Source: Solen grandis
Lineage: Eukaryota; Mollusca; Bivalvia; Adapedonta; Solenidae
Direction: 5' to 3'
DNA: 64,000 bases
Assembly: GCA_021229015.1 (NCBI GenBank)
Contig: CM037778.1
Span: forward strand, 18,793,214 to 18,857,213
The notes below the pieces were generated by a model that had not been told where the DNA came from, searched no databases, and was given only the letters and a program-made list of their open reading frames with translations. Numbering within the stretch: the stretch's first letter is position 1; every line of letters begins with the position of its first letter. This document shows positions 22,884 through 34,337 of this stretch, in pieces. The translations under genes were made by a program, and so were the position numbers.

Positions 22884-25800
22884 CTGTAAAAGATATTTCC
22901 ACATGCAATTTATCATAACTAATATCATTGAATATTTCATAAAATTCATTTTCATGCCTGATATCAAAATTTTCAATCATAGATATTACTACATACAAAT
23001 GGAGATAGATTTTATTCTGTTATTCAGGAAAGGAATAAAACTGACACGCACAAAGAGGATATGCTTTTATAAGAAAAAATCCTACTCTTGACATTTAATG
23101 GAGAAGAGAGGAAATCTGACATTTCTGTTTCTCTCACATACCGTTGTTATAAGCACTGTTTTGGGATGTCTAGATGGCATAGTAAAGCAACTGACATTTC
23201 ACAATTGTAACACGGGTTTGAACCCAGGATGGTCCGGTGTGTATGAAAGAGTATTTGGTCACCTGTTTCGAACACCAGGGTTTACTGCACATCAAGGATC
23301 ATGCGATCAGCACCATCGGTGTCAACAACATTTCATAAGTGAGATTGCTTTCTGTCCAATCTTTGTAAGATAAATAGGATTTTAACTTTTTTATTTAGTT
23401 TTAAGACAATAGAATCTAAATACCTGGTCAGTCTCTCATATTCTTCAAATGTCATCCAACAGTCCACCCGTCGTCTGATCACTGCCCGCCCTGTTGACAA
23501 ATTCTGTTTCGCTGGTTCAGGAGCGACACTTTTATTAGATGGATATTTGTGTCGACTGTCTATCAGCAGCTTCCCACTCTTTGACCTTCGAACCTTGTCT
23601 CTATGCTTGACCTCTATGGGTGTCCTGGGACGCTTTGGTGGATCAGCAAAGTGGGCGGAGACAAGCGGTGCAGAATCTGGATGCCGAATCTTCTGCAGCT
23701 GACTGTGAGGTCTCTCAGGTGGGTACAGGAGTACTGGCAATGGTATGGTAAAATATGGTCTCAGATAACTGTGAGTAAATAATGTAACCTCAATTTAGCA
23801 TTACTCATAATTTTAAGAAAAATTTACATATATGTGAATAACGTTTCAGAATTTAATGAAGTTTTCAGCTTGAGTTCAAATATCCAATCCTACTGTATAA
23901 TATGTATCAGTAGTTTTTAGCTCGACTATTTGAAGAATATGAGAGCTATTGTCGCCCTTGAGTCGGCGTCATCGTTGCAGCTTTTGGTTAAAGTTTTGCA
24001 TGCAAGTTACTATCAACCTTATATCTCAATAACCATTTATGGTTTTGACTTGTAAGTTTGTAAATATGTTCAGGGGCATCAGACAACCAAGGTAGATAAC
24101 TCTTGACTGAATATAATTTAAATTATGGCCCCTTTTTAACTTAGAAATTTTAGTTAAGGTTTTGCATGCAATAGTAAATTTGGTTAAAGTTCTGCATGTA
24201 AGCTACTATCCAGTTTGTATCTCAATAACCATTTATGGTATTGACTTGAAAGTTTATGAATATGTTTAGGGGAACTTTTGATGGTTTTGTCTAGGGGTAT
24301 CATAAAGGAAGATAACACTTGACTGAATATATTAAAAATTATGGCACCCTTTTAACTTAGAAATTTGGTTAAATTTTTGCATTCAAGCTACTTTCCAGCT
24401 TATATCTCAGAAACTGCTTGTGTAATTGACTAGAAAGTTGAGGAGTGTCTTCAGGGGCATCAGAAAACCAAGGAAGATAACTTTTGGACTGAATTTTATG
24501 CAAATTATGACCCTTTTCTTACTTGGATTTTTGGTTAAGTTTTGCATGCACAGTTACTGTGCTTATGTCTGAGTAACTAGGCATGGGACTGATTTTAGAC
24601 ATCATAGAAATATTAAGGGGTGTCAGACTATCAAGGTTTTTCATTTTTGACTATTATTATGTACAGGGTATGCGAAGGGCAAGAATTGAAATAGCTTTCA
24701 TTTTATTTACCAACAAGCATTTTGAATAGTCGAGCGTGCTGTCCTCTGACAGCTCTTGTTTTAATTTACCATTGCTGTGACAATATTTCAGTGCTATAGC
24801 AACATACAGCAAATTACAAATGGAGAAAGATCCTAAGTGCAGTCCACAGAGGCACTTAGGAACCACAGATTTAGCAGCTGAAAGACTCACATGAAAAATC
24901 AGGGTGACTGGACTAGATTTTGCATCAAGTTTTCAGGAGCTAAGTAATGACCACTCAGCCATAGAGGCTCGGGGTTAGCATTAGATCTGGATTAGGGCCT
25001 AATCTAATAACTTGAACCCCAGTCCCTTGGATTAGCAGTCCTGTGTGTTATAACTTAGCCACCCCTTAGACAATACTAGTATACCACAGAATACTACTTT
25101 TTGACTGTATAGACCAAGTCAAATTTTGATCATCACAGATTGTATTGCCAGTCTTTAATCAAGGACATTCCAATTATAAACAATGCTGTAGTATTTTTTT
25201 TCTTTAAATACATAAATTAACATTGAAACGTTTCAACAGAAAAATGGCTTAAATATTAAGGTGCAAAAGGAGAATTGAGGGAAAAAATGCTTAATGTAAG
25301 GTATCATGGTGGCTTGGCTTGCATACCTGTCAGCTGATTAATATTTTCAAAACAAACAAAAAAGGCTAGATATGTGTTCACTGAACGAGGATGCACCCAC
25401 TTTTTCCATTTTTCACTAAGGAGCTATAGCTCTGGCTATGACTTGAATTTCTTAAGTGCACAGCTTCTCAAACTGATTAATATTCCTGTAAAGTTATAAC
25501 TCTGGCTTATATGCATATGAAGATATGCACTACACAAGATATTATGACAGAACTGACCAAGGTAAATCTAAATGCCCCCCCCCCAAAAAAAACAAGCAAG
25601 TACAAACGTTTGGGTGTAACAATAAAAATTTAAAAGTCTTCTTAATTAAATTTTAAAATCTGTGCCATCATGATATATTAACATACAACAATAAACAATG
25701 TGTTGTACAACATCCATTCCCTATTTACTGGTACATGTGTGTTTTCAATCATGCTGAATGTCTTTTTGTAGGTTTTGGAAAACTGCAAACACTGATAACA

Positions 25801-28800
25801 AAAACACAAAACTTTTCAACGTTACCTTGGCTAATGATGTAGTCACTATTAAGATTAAAAAATCAATACCACAAAATTAATTAAGAACATGAAATGTCAC
25901 CTTTTCAAGCAAGTAAAAAAATAACATCCTTTTGATGCATTGGCCAACAAAGTTATCTCCCATATCAGACAGCTCCTTCCAGAAGCTGTCTGATCAGGGT
26001 TTCCTCTGTTTGCTCATTAAATGTAGCTCAGATTCTACACAGTCTGCACGAAAAGTCAATTGATATAATTATTGAATATTCATGAGGTAAAGGTTTGTTA
26101 ATACATATATTTGGAAATTTGATAAAGAGTTTCATCAATTGTTAGAAGTACAGAGCAGTATATTGCACAGAAATTTCTTATTGTTTTCTAAGAACACACA
26201 TATACTGAATAACAAATATTAAATTACTAACCACAAATGTAGTCAAAATGAATATGAATGTTGTGGTATACATGTTTAGATTTCTAAAATTTGTAGTTTG
26301 TCTAAAGATGCAATACTACAGATACGCCAATTTAGCCAGAATGTTTTGAAACTCTCAGTTTGTAATAGATTGTGGACATTTATCATCTATGAATGCTATG
26401 CATGCACTTCATCTGGGAGTATAGTGCTCAACTTTAGTGAAATATTTCTCTGATGAAAAATATTATGCAACTCCAGAACACATTACTGGGAATTCATTTC
26501 CTTTACAGAACTTTAATGGCTTAGGAAGAGAAATTGTTCGGTCAACAGGTGCCTGACACATATAAACACACAGGGTAGACATGGGGACACTTCCCAGACA
26601 CCTGTTTGGTTACAAACTCTTGAGATTATGCATGATAGCTGATCTGACTATGCCACAGAGCTTAGTGGATTCCAGAGTTCTTTGTGTTATTAAAATCACA
26701 TTTTGCCTTATAAACCCTTGAAAAAACCTAAAACTTAACTTAAAAAATCCTTAAATTAGAAATTACTTTATTGATCATAAAAGATGTTTATCAAGTTGTT
26801 AAAAATTTAGGTTCATTCCTTTCATGCCTTAAATTTTCAAGCATAATTATTAGTTTCTGTTTATGAAAGTCCTTAATTTTTAAATTTAAGGCTTTAAAAA
26901 CACATGAAAAAACCCTTAAATTTTGCTTTAGAACTTTAGTATGAACCATGATTTAACCCTTTCCCTCATATAGACTCATTTTGACGCCCTCAATAGGTAT
27001 CACATAAAGCCTGATCTGCAGAAAGCCACAGTTAAACCTTACCAAATTTAATTTCAAAATCCTCATTTCCAGACCAATGAGGAGCAGCAAACAGCATAAA
27101 ACCTGATCAGCCTGCGAGTTACTGGCAGGCTAATCTGGTTTTATGCTGTTTGCATAGGTCTTTTCATGGTGTCCTCTATGAGGGAAAGGGTTAATATATT
27201 GGTGATTCTATCAACATCAGTTGAGCTAATTGTCTGACCTACAGAGACAATATTTTGCATATTGCCAAAAGAAAAAATTGAATTTTCATATTTTTACCTT
27301 ATTTTCTGTATTCATTGCATTGATTCTGAGTAATATTGCAGCTTTAATAAGGTAAAACAAATGTTGAAATTATATGCTTATTGATTATGATAAATGTATA
27401 TGACATTTTACATCATGAAGTGAATATTTCTAGCATACATTTTTAAATTTCTCTCATTATATGTACTGCTAGGGGGCATTGCCATCTTGAAAATTATTAT
27501 ACAGAAAAGGTCAGTGAAAACCAAGCTATGGTACCTATCAATTGAGACTTATCTTTATGCAGTGACTATATTTGCACAGGTACCCGCTGGTAATAGTAAG
27601 ATAGGTACATAGGTAAAAATAATTGACTTGTTTCAGTCCTAATATCATACCATCACCAAGTATCTATAAATAAGAGTATGATCAAAATAAGTCGTCAGAT
27701 AATATATTACCTCTTTCGAGAAGAGTCTGTGTCAAAGGAATGTCATTCTTGCGGCACATCTTGACAACGGCGTAGTACTCCTGCAAACGTTTGGACCGGA
27801 AGTCATCGATCATGTCTCCGATTTCTCCCTTCATGGTACAGGTCATTGAGTGATCGTCTATTGCCTTGTTACCAGTTTTGATGGTTCCTGGTGTCTCTGT
27901 AAGCTGTACCACATTAACAAACAGGGAAACAGTTGTTAAACATTTGGTCCACAAATGTGCGAATAGTTTTGTGTTTTACAAAATTCAGCATATATATATA
28001 TATATATGACAGTTTTCATTTACAAAAGCATGTTGGTATCTATCGGTATATATTTTCTTTTTATTATCATCAAAGCTTTTTTGTTTTAATAACTTTTTCT
28101 AACTATAATACACTTTACATGTGTTTATGCAAACATAATACATGTATGCTGTCTAAATAAGTACAGCAAGGTTATTTTTGTACCTTATATTTCAGAATTA
28201 ACTTTATTAACTTCACCTTAAGAGATGAATTTAACTTCTATTCAATCTATATAATTAGATTCAGTTTCTTCAACTTTATAATAACAGCATGATGTATTGA
28301 CATGCAAAATATATTAAAACAAGAAAATAACACAGTAAAAGTAAAGAAGGTTCATGTTTGGCAAACACAGATAGTCCAGTGAAACACACAAAACATATAA
28401 AACAAAGGACACATTTAACAAACATGCAACAAAATGATATAGAAAGACAAGCTTCACATTGAATGGCAGATATATATAACACTAAAAATGCTTGTATAAA
28501 CAAATAAACAAGGTCCCAAAACTAAGTCAATAAAATAATATTGGAAGAAAAGTGTCTTAAAACTTAGAATAATGCAAAATAATTATTTCCTTAAGGGTGT
28601 GGGGGCGGAGCAGATAACACAATGTTGGTTATAAATAAGCTACTGTTTTTGGATACCCAAAGGATAAATCTAAAAGTGAATATACATTGTTAGGATAAAA
28701 CTAAAACTTAAATTGTTCCAACTAAAGTGCTATACAGGCAACATATAAAGTAAAGAAATGTGCAGAAGACATTAGATGTATATAGCTGCTAATTTGAGAA

Positions 28801-31800
28801 TTAATTAGGGAATTACATGAGACAGAATCTTAAACTGAAATTTAAAAAAAAAAAAAAAGGATATATATATATATTTCTATCTAATGGTAATGATTTGCTC
28901 ATTATAACAATTTTCTAAATTTTAGAAGTGCTATTTAAGTAAATAATACATAGTTATATTTGATAAAATTAATGTGTTTATTACAAGAAAAAAAACAAGT
29001 GACTTACAACTTCCTTCTATGTTGATATCTTCAGTAAAACATGCATAAGGGATACACAGAAATGTTTCAGCAGGAGAAAGATTCATCCATCATTAATTAA
29101 TTCATCCATCACTTTATTTTAAATATATAGTTACTAGAATATGGTCTTGTGCCATTTAGCATATTTGGCGATTTAAAAAACAACAAGAAACACACCAAAT
29201 TATGCTAAACCAGGTTTTCAAGTGTTGCCCTAGGCAAGCAGAACTATTTTAGTAACAGTGACTTTGACCCAACTGATCTGAAATTCAGTCCCAATCTTCC
29301 ACTTCCCATAAAGTATCTACTAAATCTGATCATTTGACAGAAAGGAAAAATCTATTTTTAGTAAGTGACATTGACCCTATTATCCTGAAACTCAATTCAA
29401 ATCTTCCTCTTCCCATAAGATATCTACCTACCAAGTATGAAAACTGTATCTTTATTCTTATGGGAGAGATCCAACGAAAAAATATCGCCTGCCTACACAT
29501 CCAATGATGTATGCCATGCTTATAAAAAGGATTTTCGTTGAAAATCTGGTTAAAAATTTCAGATGTTTTGTACATTGTCAATATCATCTTACACTATTGT
29601 GATATTTCAACCTTTCTCCTGCTGACAGAATTACAAGAACAAATATGCAAATAAATAGAAAAAATAGGCAACATAATTTTTACATGAAAAAAAAAAGAAT
29701 TTTGAAAGAAAATTGGAATAATTATGTTTTTTGAAACACTTTTTTTTTTCAAATGTACAAGATTTTTTTTTTAACATTTCAACAGAATTCACTAGCATTC
29801 TAGCAGTGGATCTAAAATTACATTTGGGGGCTAGGTAGTCCGCCAGACTCCTCAATATCAATGGTCATGAAAGAAGAGCTATTATCAAGTGATTAATTGA
29901 AAATCATTTGTTAGAACTTGAGCATCTGAATTTCAATGGGACACCATGAGTTTTAGGAAGTTAGTACTGAACACAGAAATGTACAACTATGTTACTTCTT
30001 TAAAAGTCCTCATCCTTAGATATTTAATCCATATTGCTCGTGATATTAGCTAAACCCTTTATCTCATATAGACTCATTTTGATGTATTTTGGAAAACAGA
30101 GCAGACCCAGATCAGAGTGGTCCTAGAAGGAGCTGTCTGATCAGGGTCTCCTCTGCTTGCTTATACAATTTTATAGTTCAGATTCAACACAGTCTGCAAA
30201 CAGGGCTCAAATTTAATATTTTTTCCCACTTTCAAAAAAATGCGAGTGGTTTAAAACATAACTGGAAAACTTAATTTTCTGTTTGCATTTTGCCAAAAAT
30301 GCAAGTGTTCATTTTGCGCCCAGACTCTATTTTAAGTTTGGCAACCAACTCCTTCTCCCATTTCTTCAGTGTTTTTTAACGCCAGTGCGTTAGACCTATG
30401 TGATTTCTTTGGTTTGTTGATTTCAGATTCTGTGCAAAGTTCAGTGACATCACAAGATGTAATAAAAAAACTGGATATCTTTCATTTTGACATTGTTCAA
30501 TTGATGATCGAAATCAGCATCAGACGTGTTTCCATTGGAAACAAGGACTAGTGTAAATCAAGCTTCCAAGGTCAATACGAGGTTGTGGGTAACTTTTATT
30601 GATTGAAAATTTAATTAATATCATAATTTTAAACTTTAATAATTAGAATCATAATAACAAAAAGCGGTATCAAGTATTAATATTCATTAGGGGAAATATA
30701 AATTGAAAACAGCAGATGTTTTAACATACATGTGTCCATGTTTTGTGTACCATCATCGACAGACCGAACCCGCGTTTTATACTAGTCATACAATTTACCA
30801 GTGTAAATTTCGCTTGTGATATTAAAAACAAGCTAGGATTGTTTAGTTTTGATGATGTTATTGATTATCCTATTGAAATTATCTCATTTAGGCATGTTTA
30901 AAAAAATGTTTAAGCCAAAATTTTCACTTGCAAAAAATTTCTAGTGGTTTAAAACATAACTCACAAACTTTGTTTTCTACTCACATTTTGCCGAAATGCG
31001 AGTGTTAATTTTGAGCCCTGGCAAACCAAATAAAAAAAGAATACATTGTTTCAAAGTTTTACCACTTAAAGTTCTATTAATCAATATTCATTAAGTCAAA
31101 AATTTGCACATGAATATTCATGAGGTAAAGAGAGATATTGTTGCTGTCTTAAAAGATTGAACAGACAGGGAAATTAGATGATACAATAGCAAGCATAGAA
31201 GAATCACACACAGTTACAGAGAAGGAAACAACAGATCTTACCCTTTATCACATGAAAACTATAGAAAAAATTACTTATGCCACCAGGATAAAACTAGATC
31301 AGGCATTTACGGTTAAATGCAATAACTTGCAGTCTGATCTGGTTTGATACTGTTTGCTTCTACTGTTCTAATCAAATTCACAGTGAGATGAGAAGCTAGG
31401 TAGCACAGAAAATTCATTTCAGTCTGATCTGGCTTTACAATTGTCTAATGTTGTATTAAAGGGCATTATCAATGCAATAAAATGGCACACACCAGAGAAT
31501 CAGAGGGGTTAAAACACAGCACACCACATTGTAAAGTACACAGCACATCACAACACACAATTCACCTTGGCATTGTATCCTTTCAGTCCTTCCCGGTCTC
31601 TCTTGCGAAGATCCACCATTTCTTCATCTGTGGACAGGATCATCTGCTCCAGCCTAGTGTCCGGCGGAGGAGGTTCCAGGTACGGGGAGGCGGTATGATC
31701 TGACCTGGTGGTACCACCTGCCGTGCTGACCACCTCTGATTTGACAGTACCTTTACTTTGCGAGGTGGCAGAGGATGCAGTGTTCTTACCAACAGCTGAC

Positions 31801-32560
31801 TTTTCTGAAGACTTGTCGCTGGACTTCTTGGTTTTCGACGACATCGAGGTGTTGGTACTCTTTCCTTGAGATTTGGGTGATGATGCTTTTCTGACTGGTG
31901 TTACAACAAGAGCTTCCTCCTCCTGTTCCTTTCTTAGAAGCATTTCTTGCACAATCTTTGAACTTGACCCAGCAGAATGGGCTGGAATAAACACACATTT
32001 TGAGGAAATAGTTTATGTTATGCTTGTATATTAAGAAAAAAATTACTTGGTATTTAAAAGAGTTACTTTTTAAAGAAAATGACCTTCAAAACACAAGATA
32101 TTTTCATTTACAAAAAAGCCATTTTCATTTAAATGAATGAAAACAATTAAGTAATTTCATGTATAGAGACAACAGTCTTGAAATAACTTATAAGGGTTTT
32201 ACTTAACAAAAAATAGGCACTCTACCAGTAATTACAATCCAGGAATTTTGAGTTTAACATAAAGGTGTAAAAAAAATATCAGGAAACGTGAATAACAAGA
32301 AAAGTTGCAGGAAATATTTTCTATTCACAAAATCAAAACTTCAGCTCTGTCTGAGAAATATCATAACGGAAATTTATACCTGATTTCTCTGACACCATAG
32401 TAGACTCTCTAGACAGTTCCTTCCTGCGATCTTCACGTTTCTCTCTCCTAGCCTGCTCCATACCTTGCGCCATTTCTTTGTAATCAAGGACTTCATCCAG
32501 ATTCATGTCAAGAGTAATCAACATGTCTTCCAGCAGACCACGGGATATTGGGATGTTTTT
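22616..32560 (-). CDS. EF-hand domain protein, EFCAB12-like, 3' five coding exons (5' part missing)
   Basis: Coding exons on the minus strand: 32560-32380, 31981-31566, 27894-27711, 23733-23424 and 22883-22616. Phases join throughout (0/1, 1/0, 0/1, 1/2, 2/stop), giving 452 residues to the TAA at 22616-22618. The first visible exon carries an EF-hand loop (DMNLDEVLDYKE, with Asp/Asn at positions 1, 3 and 5, Leu 8, Asp 9, Glu 12) and a basic helix. The second is a low-complexity Ser/Lys linker followed by a Pro-rich patch. The last three form a conserved-looking C-terminal region (CRKNDIPLT, RRRVDCWMTFEEYERLTR, WPGHLLDKLRLCMPP, TWPVNESNYVQVG). EF-hand proteins usually bind calcium. The resemblance to EFCAB12 is my recollection of that tail, not a search result. 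The 5' end runs into the assembly gap. Confidence 0.75.
23424..23733 (-). CDS. EF-hand gene, fourth visible coding exon
   Basis: Acceptor ccattgccag, donor gtattt. A Pro/Arg/Lys-rich stretch (LLYPPERPHSQLQKIRHP, ADPPKRPRTPIEVKHRDK) runs into VDCWMTFEEYERLTR. Starts after one carried base and ends two bases into an Arg codon, matching both neighbours. Confidence 0.8.
23918..24762 (+). repeat. Tandem-repeat element with terminal hairpin (EF-hand gene intron)
   Basis: Begins agctcgactatttgaag. It has about four ~165-bp internal repeats (aagttttgcatgcaag, ctcaataaccatttatgg). The start is mirrored near the end (gaatagtcgagcg). It closes with the perfect hairpin GCTGTC-CTCT-GACAGC (24738-24753) and tcttgtttt. 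Confidence 0.65.
25965..26100 (+). repeat. Dispersed repeat, uninterrupted copy
   Basis: Shares agctgtctgatcaggg, cagattctacacagtctgc and aatattcatgaggtaaag with the split copy around 30115-31130 and with an inverted copy at about 15485-15650. Type unknown. Confidence 0.55.
26957..27190 (+). mobile_element. piggyBac-like MITE, copy 4 (EF-hand gene intron)
   Basis: TTAA at 26953-26956 and 27191-27194. Both terminal repeats are intact and the inner hairpin is well kept (gcctgcgagttactggcagg at its tip). The best reference copy in the window. Confidence 0.85.
27711..27894 (-). CDS. EF-hand gene, third visible coding exon
   Basis: Reads TPGTIKTGNKAIDDHSM, KGEIGDMIDDFRSKRLQEYY and CRKNDIPLTQTLLER; donor gtaata. 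Joining directly to the linker exon in phase 0 requires the acceptor cttacagag. The better-looking cttacag two bases upstream would shift the frame unless a small exon is missing from the 3.7-kb intron. The body of the exon is secure; its 5' edge is less so. Confidence 0.7.
29207..29552 (-). mobile_element. Foldback-type MITE, minus copy (EF-hand gene intron)
   Basis: The same family reversed: AAACCAGGTTTT at 29207-29218 and aaaatctggtta at 29541-29552. The interior carries the complement of the related halves (cccaatcttccacttccc, caaatcttcctcttccc). Confidence 0.65.
30051..30095 (+). mobile_element. piggyBac-like MITE, left-end fragment
   Basis: Only the first ~45 bp resemble the family (aaccctttatctcatatag, actcattttgatg). 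The sequence then departs into another repeat. Confidence 0.5.
30201..31020 (+). mobile_element. hAT-like element(s), 820 bp, nested in an older repeat
   Basis: Ends CAGGGCTCAAATTT and AAATTTTGAGCCCTG (allowing drift), with GCAAA on both sides. The last ~80 bp are repeated near the left end (30241-30322 against 30938-31018), so this may be two short copies with unique DNA between. The flanks (30115-30200 and 31021-31130) are the two halves of a repeat seen uninterrupted at 25965-26100. Confidence 0.55.
31566..31981 (-). CDS. EF-hand gene, Ser/Lys-rich linker exon
   Basis: Acceptor tttattccag, donor gtgaat. Opens HSAGSSSKIVQEMLLRKEQE, then a long Ser/Thr/Lys low-complexity linker, a PYLEPPPPDTRLEQMI patch and DEEMVDLRKRDREGLKGYNAK. 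One base from the previous exon completes an Ala codon. Ends in phase 0. Confidence 0.8.
32380..32560 (-). CDS. EF-hand gene, first visible coding exon
   Basis: Acceptor cttaattcag, donor gtataa. Starts KNIPISRGLLEDMLITL, then the 12-residue calcium loop, then a charged helix (EQARREKREDRRKEL). 60 codons plus one base. The exon upstream of it is not in the sequence left of the gap. Confidence 0.8.
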
Positions 32561-32633
32561 CTGAATTAAGAATATCAAACATGTATTTCGAGGGGTGAGA
32601 GCAAAACTAGTTAAAGTGCTTATATAAATATAT

Positions 32634-32733
32634 NNNNNNNNNNNNNNNNNNNNNNNNNNNNNNNNNNNNNNNNNNNNNNNNNNNNNNNNNNNNNNNNNNN
32701 NNNNNNNNNNNNNNNNNNNNNNNNNNNNNNNNN
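32634..32733. other. Assembly gap, 100 N
   Basis: Exactly 100 unresolved bases, the usual placeholder for a gap of unknown size. It lies between two divergent genes that both lack 5' exons, so missing sequence is expected here. Confidence 0.99.
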
Positions 32734-33210
32734 AACATTTTTGTTTGTCATCAGGTAGTTGTTAAACACACCACATGGATGTATTTTATGGACCAGTTAT
32801 GATTTTCAGTAATAATATATTCTGTCAGGGTGTCAGAGTTAATTGGTGGCTGTCTGAGTTGTGCTTAATAGCAATTAGCTTCCTGCTTGTAGCTTCTTTT
32901 GTATCTAGCGACAAATGTTATATAATGCTAGATATTTCTCATGAAAATTGAAAAAGAAACTGACACCTTATAGAATCTTATTTAGTATTTTAGGCTGAAG
33001 GTTCTCAAAACTGTAAAATTAAAATTTGCAAGTGTGTTTTCTTTTTTAATTTTGAAATGATAATTGATTCTAAAAAAAGATATTTTTTTAACCATTTTGG
33101 TATTCTACCATTTTTTCTTTAAAAATAGCTTGAGGGTTTCTTAGTGTTAAATGTTCTTTGTGAAAAAAAACAACAACAGTGGATCATTTTATGCTTGTTT
33201 TTCATTCCAG

Positions 33211-34337
33211 AAGCGGCAGGGCTTATCCGACATCTGCTGACTGCAAACCCAGCCAAACGTGCCACAATTACAGACATTGTCTCCCACTGGTGGGTCAACC
33301 TGGGTCACCGAGTCCAACCGGACAACCAACCCTACATGCCTCCCATGGTTCTACAGCCGGTGCCAAACTGTCCAAACCAGAGTCTTTCGTCATCATCGTC
33401 AGAAAGTGATGAAGGGGAATCAGAAAACCGAACAAAACCTAAGACTGTTAAGCCATTAAAGGGTATTCTTAAGAAGCCTAAAATTGTGGACAGTGAATCT
33501 GGGGAAATGTGCAATGATAGTATTAAAACCATTTATAAGAGAAATGAAGGAATTGAGAACTCTAACCCAAATATTAATAATCAGGCTAGTGCTGACAGTG
33601 TGTTCAAAGATGAGGGGGATGAGAGGAAACAGACTCTGTCAAATGGTGACCAAAGTTCCGAGTCCAAGTCCAGTGACTTGGCAACGGATGGCACAGACGC
33701 AGTCTTTATCACCGTTAGCAACTCAACAAAGGTGTTTGATTCTCACAGAATGCCAAAGCGAGGCATCCTGAAGCAGACGGGAAAGTACAGTGCTGGTGAC
33801 AGTGGGTGTGAGCTTAATGAAGCCACAAAAAAGGGTGGCAGTTTATCTGCACGCCCCATGGATCTCAGCGAGGGAGACTCAGCGCTAGAGTCGCCCGATA
33901 ATTTGTCAATTAACAATGCCAAAAACACTATCTGTGATACTGCAAGTGCTGGTGCTTTCAATTTCGAGCAGACGACATCTGGCAGGGAAAGCTCAACATA
34001 TACCCTTGGTGCTGGTGGTCTAGCCGTCACCGTGGTACCCCGCAGGCGTGGTATCCTGAAGAACACAAACAAGGACATGGATAAAAGATTAAGCGCATGT
34101 AGCACTGGCTCAAACTCATCCGCAGATATTCTAGATTTATCCTACGATTCTAGCGATGATGCTACAATCTCTGGGTACTGCAATGCCTCCTCGCCAAAGA
34201 CCTCAGTCGATTATGGGTCAGAAATTCGCGACCTTCGTCTTCAAGGTCAAGCTGCTCTTCATAGTGATCTCTTCAACAGAGAAGAAGCAAAAGATGTTCT
34301 CCAAAAAGCCTTAGACATTTGCAAGAATCTTTCATAA
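33211..34337 (+). CDS. NUAK: NUAK-family SNF1-related kinase, last exon (5' part missing)
   Basis: NUAK kinases are LKB1-activated Ser/Thr kinases that control myosin phosphatase and cell adhesion. The acceptor ttcattccag precedes codon phase 2. The exon encodes 375 full residues to TAA at 34335-34337. It opens with kinase subdomain XI (GLIRHLLTANPAKRATI, SHWWVNLGH), as in NUAK1/2. A long Ser/Asp-rich tail follows, with three GILK motifs at 33462-33473, 33762-33773 and 34050-34061; in NUAKs such motifs dock protein phosphatase 1 beta. Near the end are ACSTGSNSSADILDLSYDSS and a helical C-terminus (EEAKDVLQKALDICKNLS). The ATG at 33144 is intronic. Kinase exons are absent left of the gap. Whether it is NUAK1- or NUAK2-like cannot be told, since invertebrates often have a single gene. 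Confidence 0.88.

Noticed and set aside
23098..23373. 91-residue plus-strand frame in the EF-hand gene
   Set aside because: Lies mostly in the intron antisense to the gene, with no splice-site support or recognisable domain.
33144..33210. ATG at 33144 as the start of the kinase-tail protein
   Set aside because: The first 22 codons lie in intron sequence before a clear acceptor, and the protein begins mid-kinase domain.
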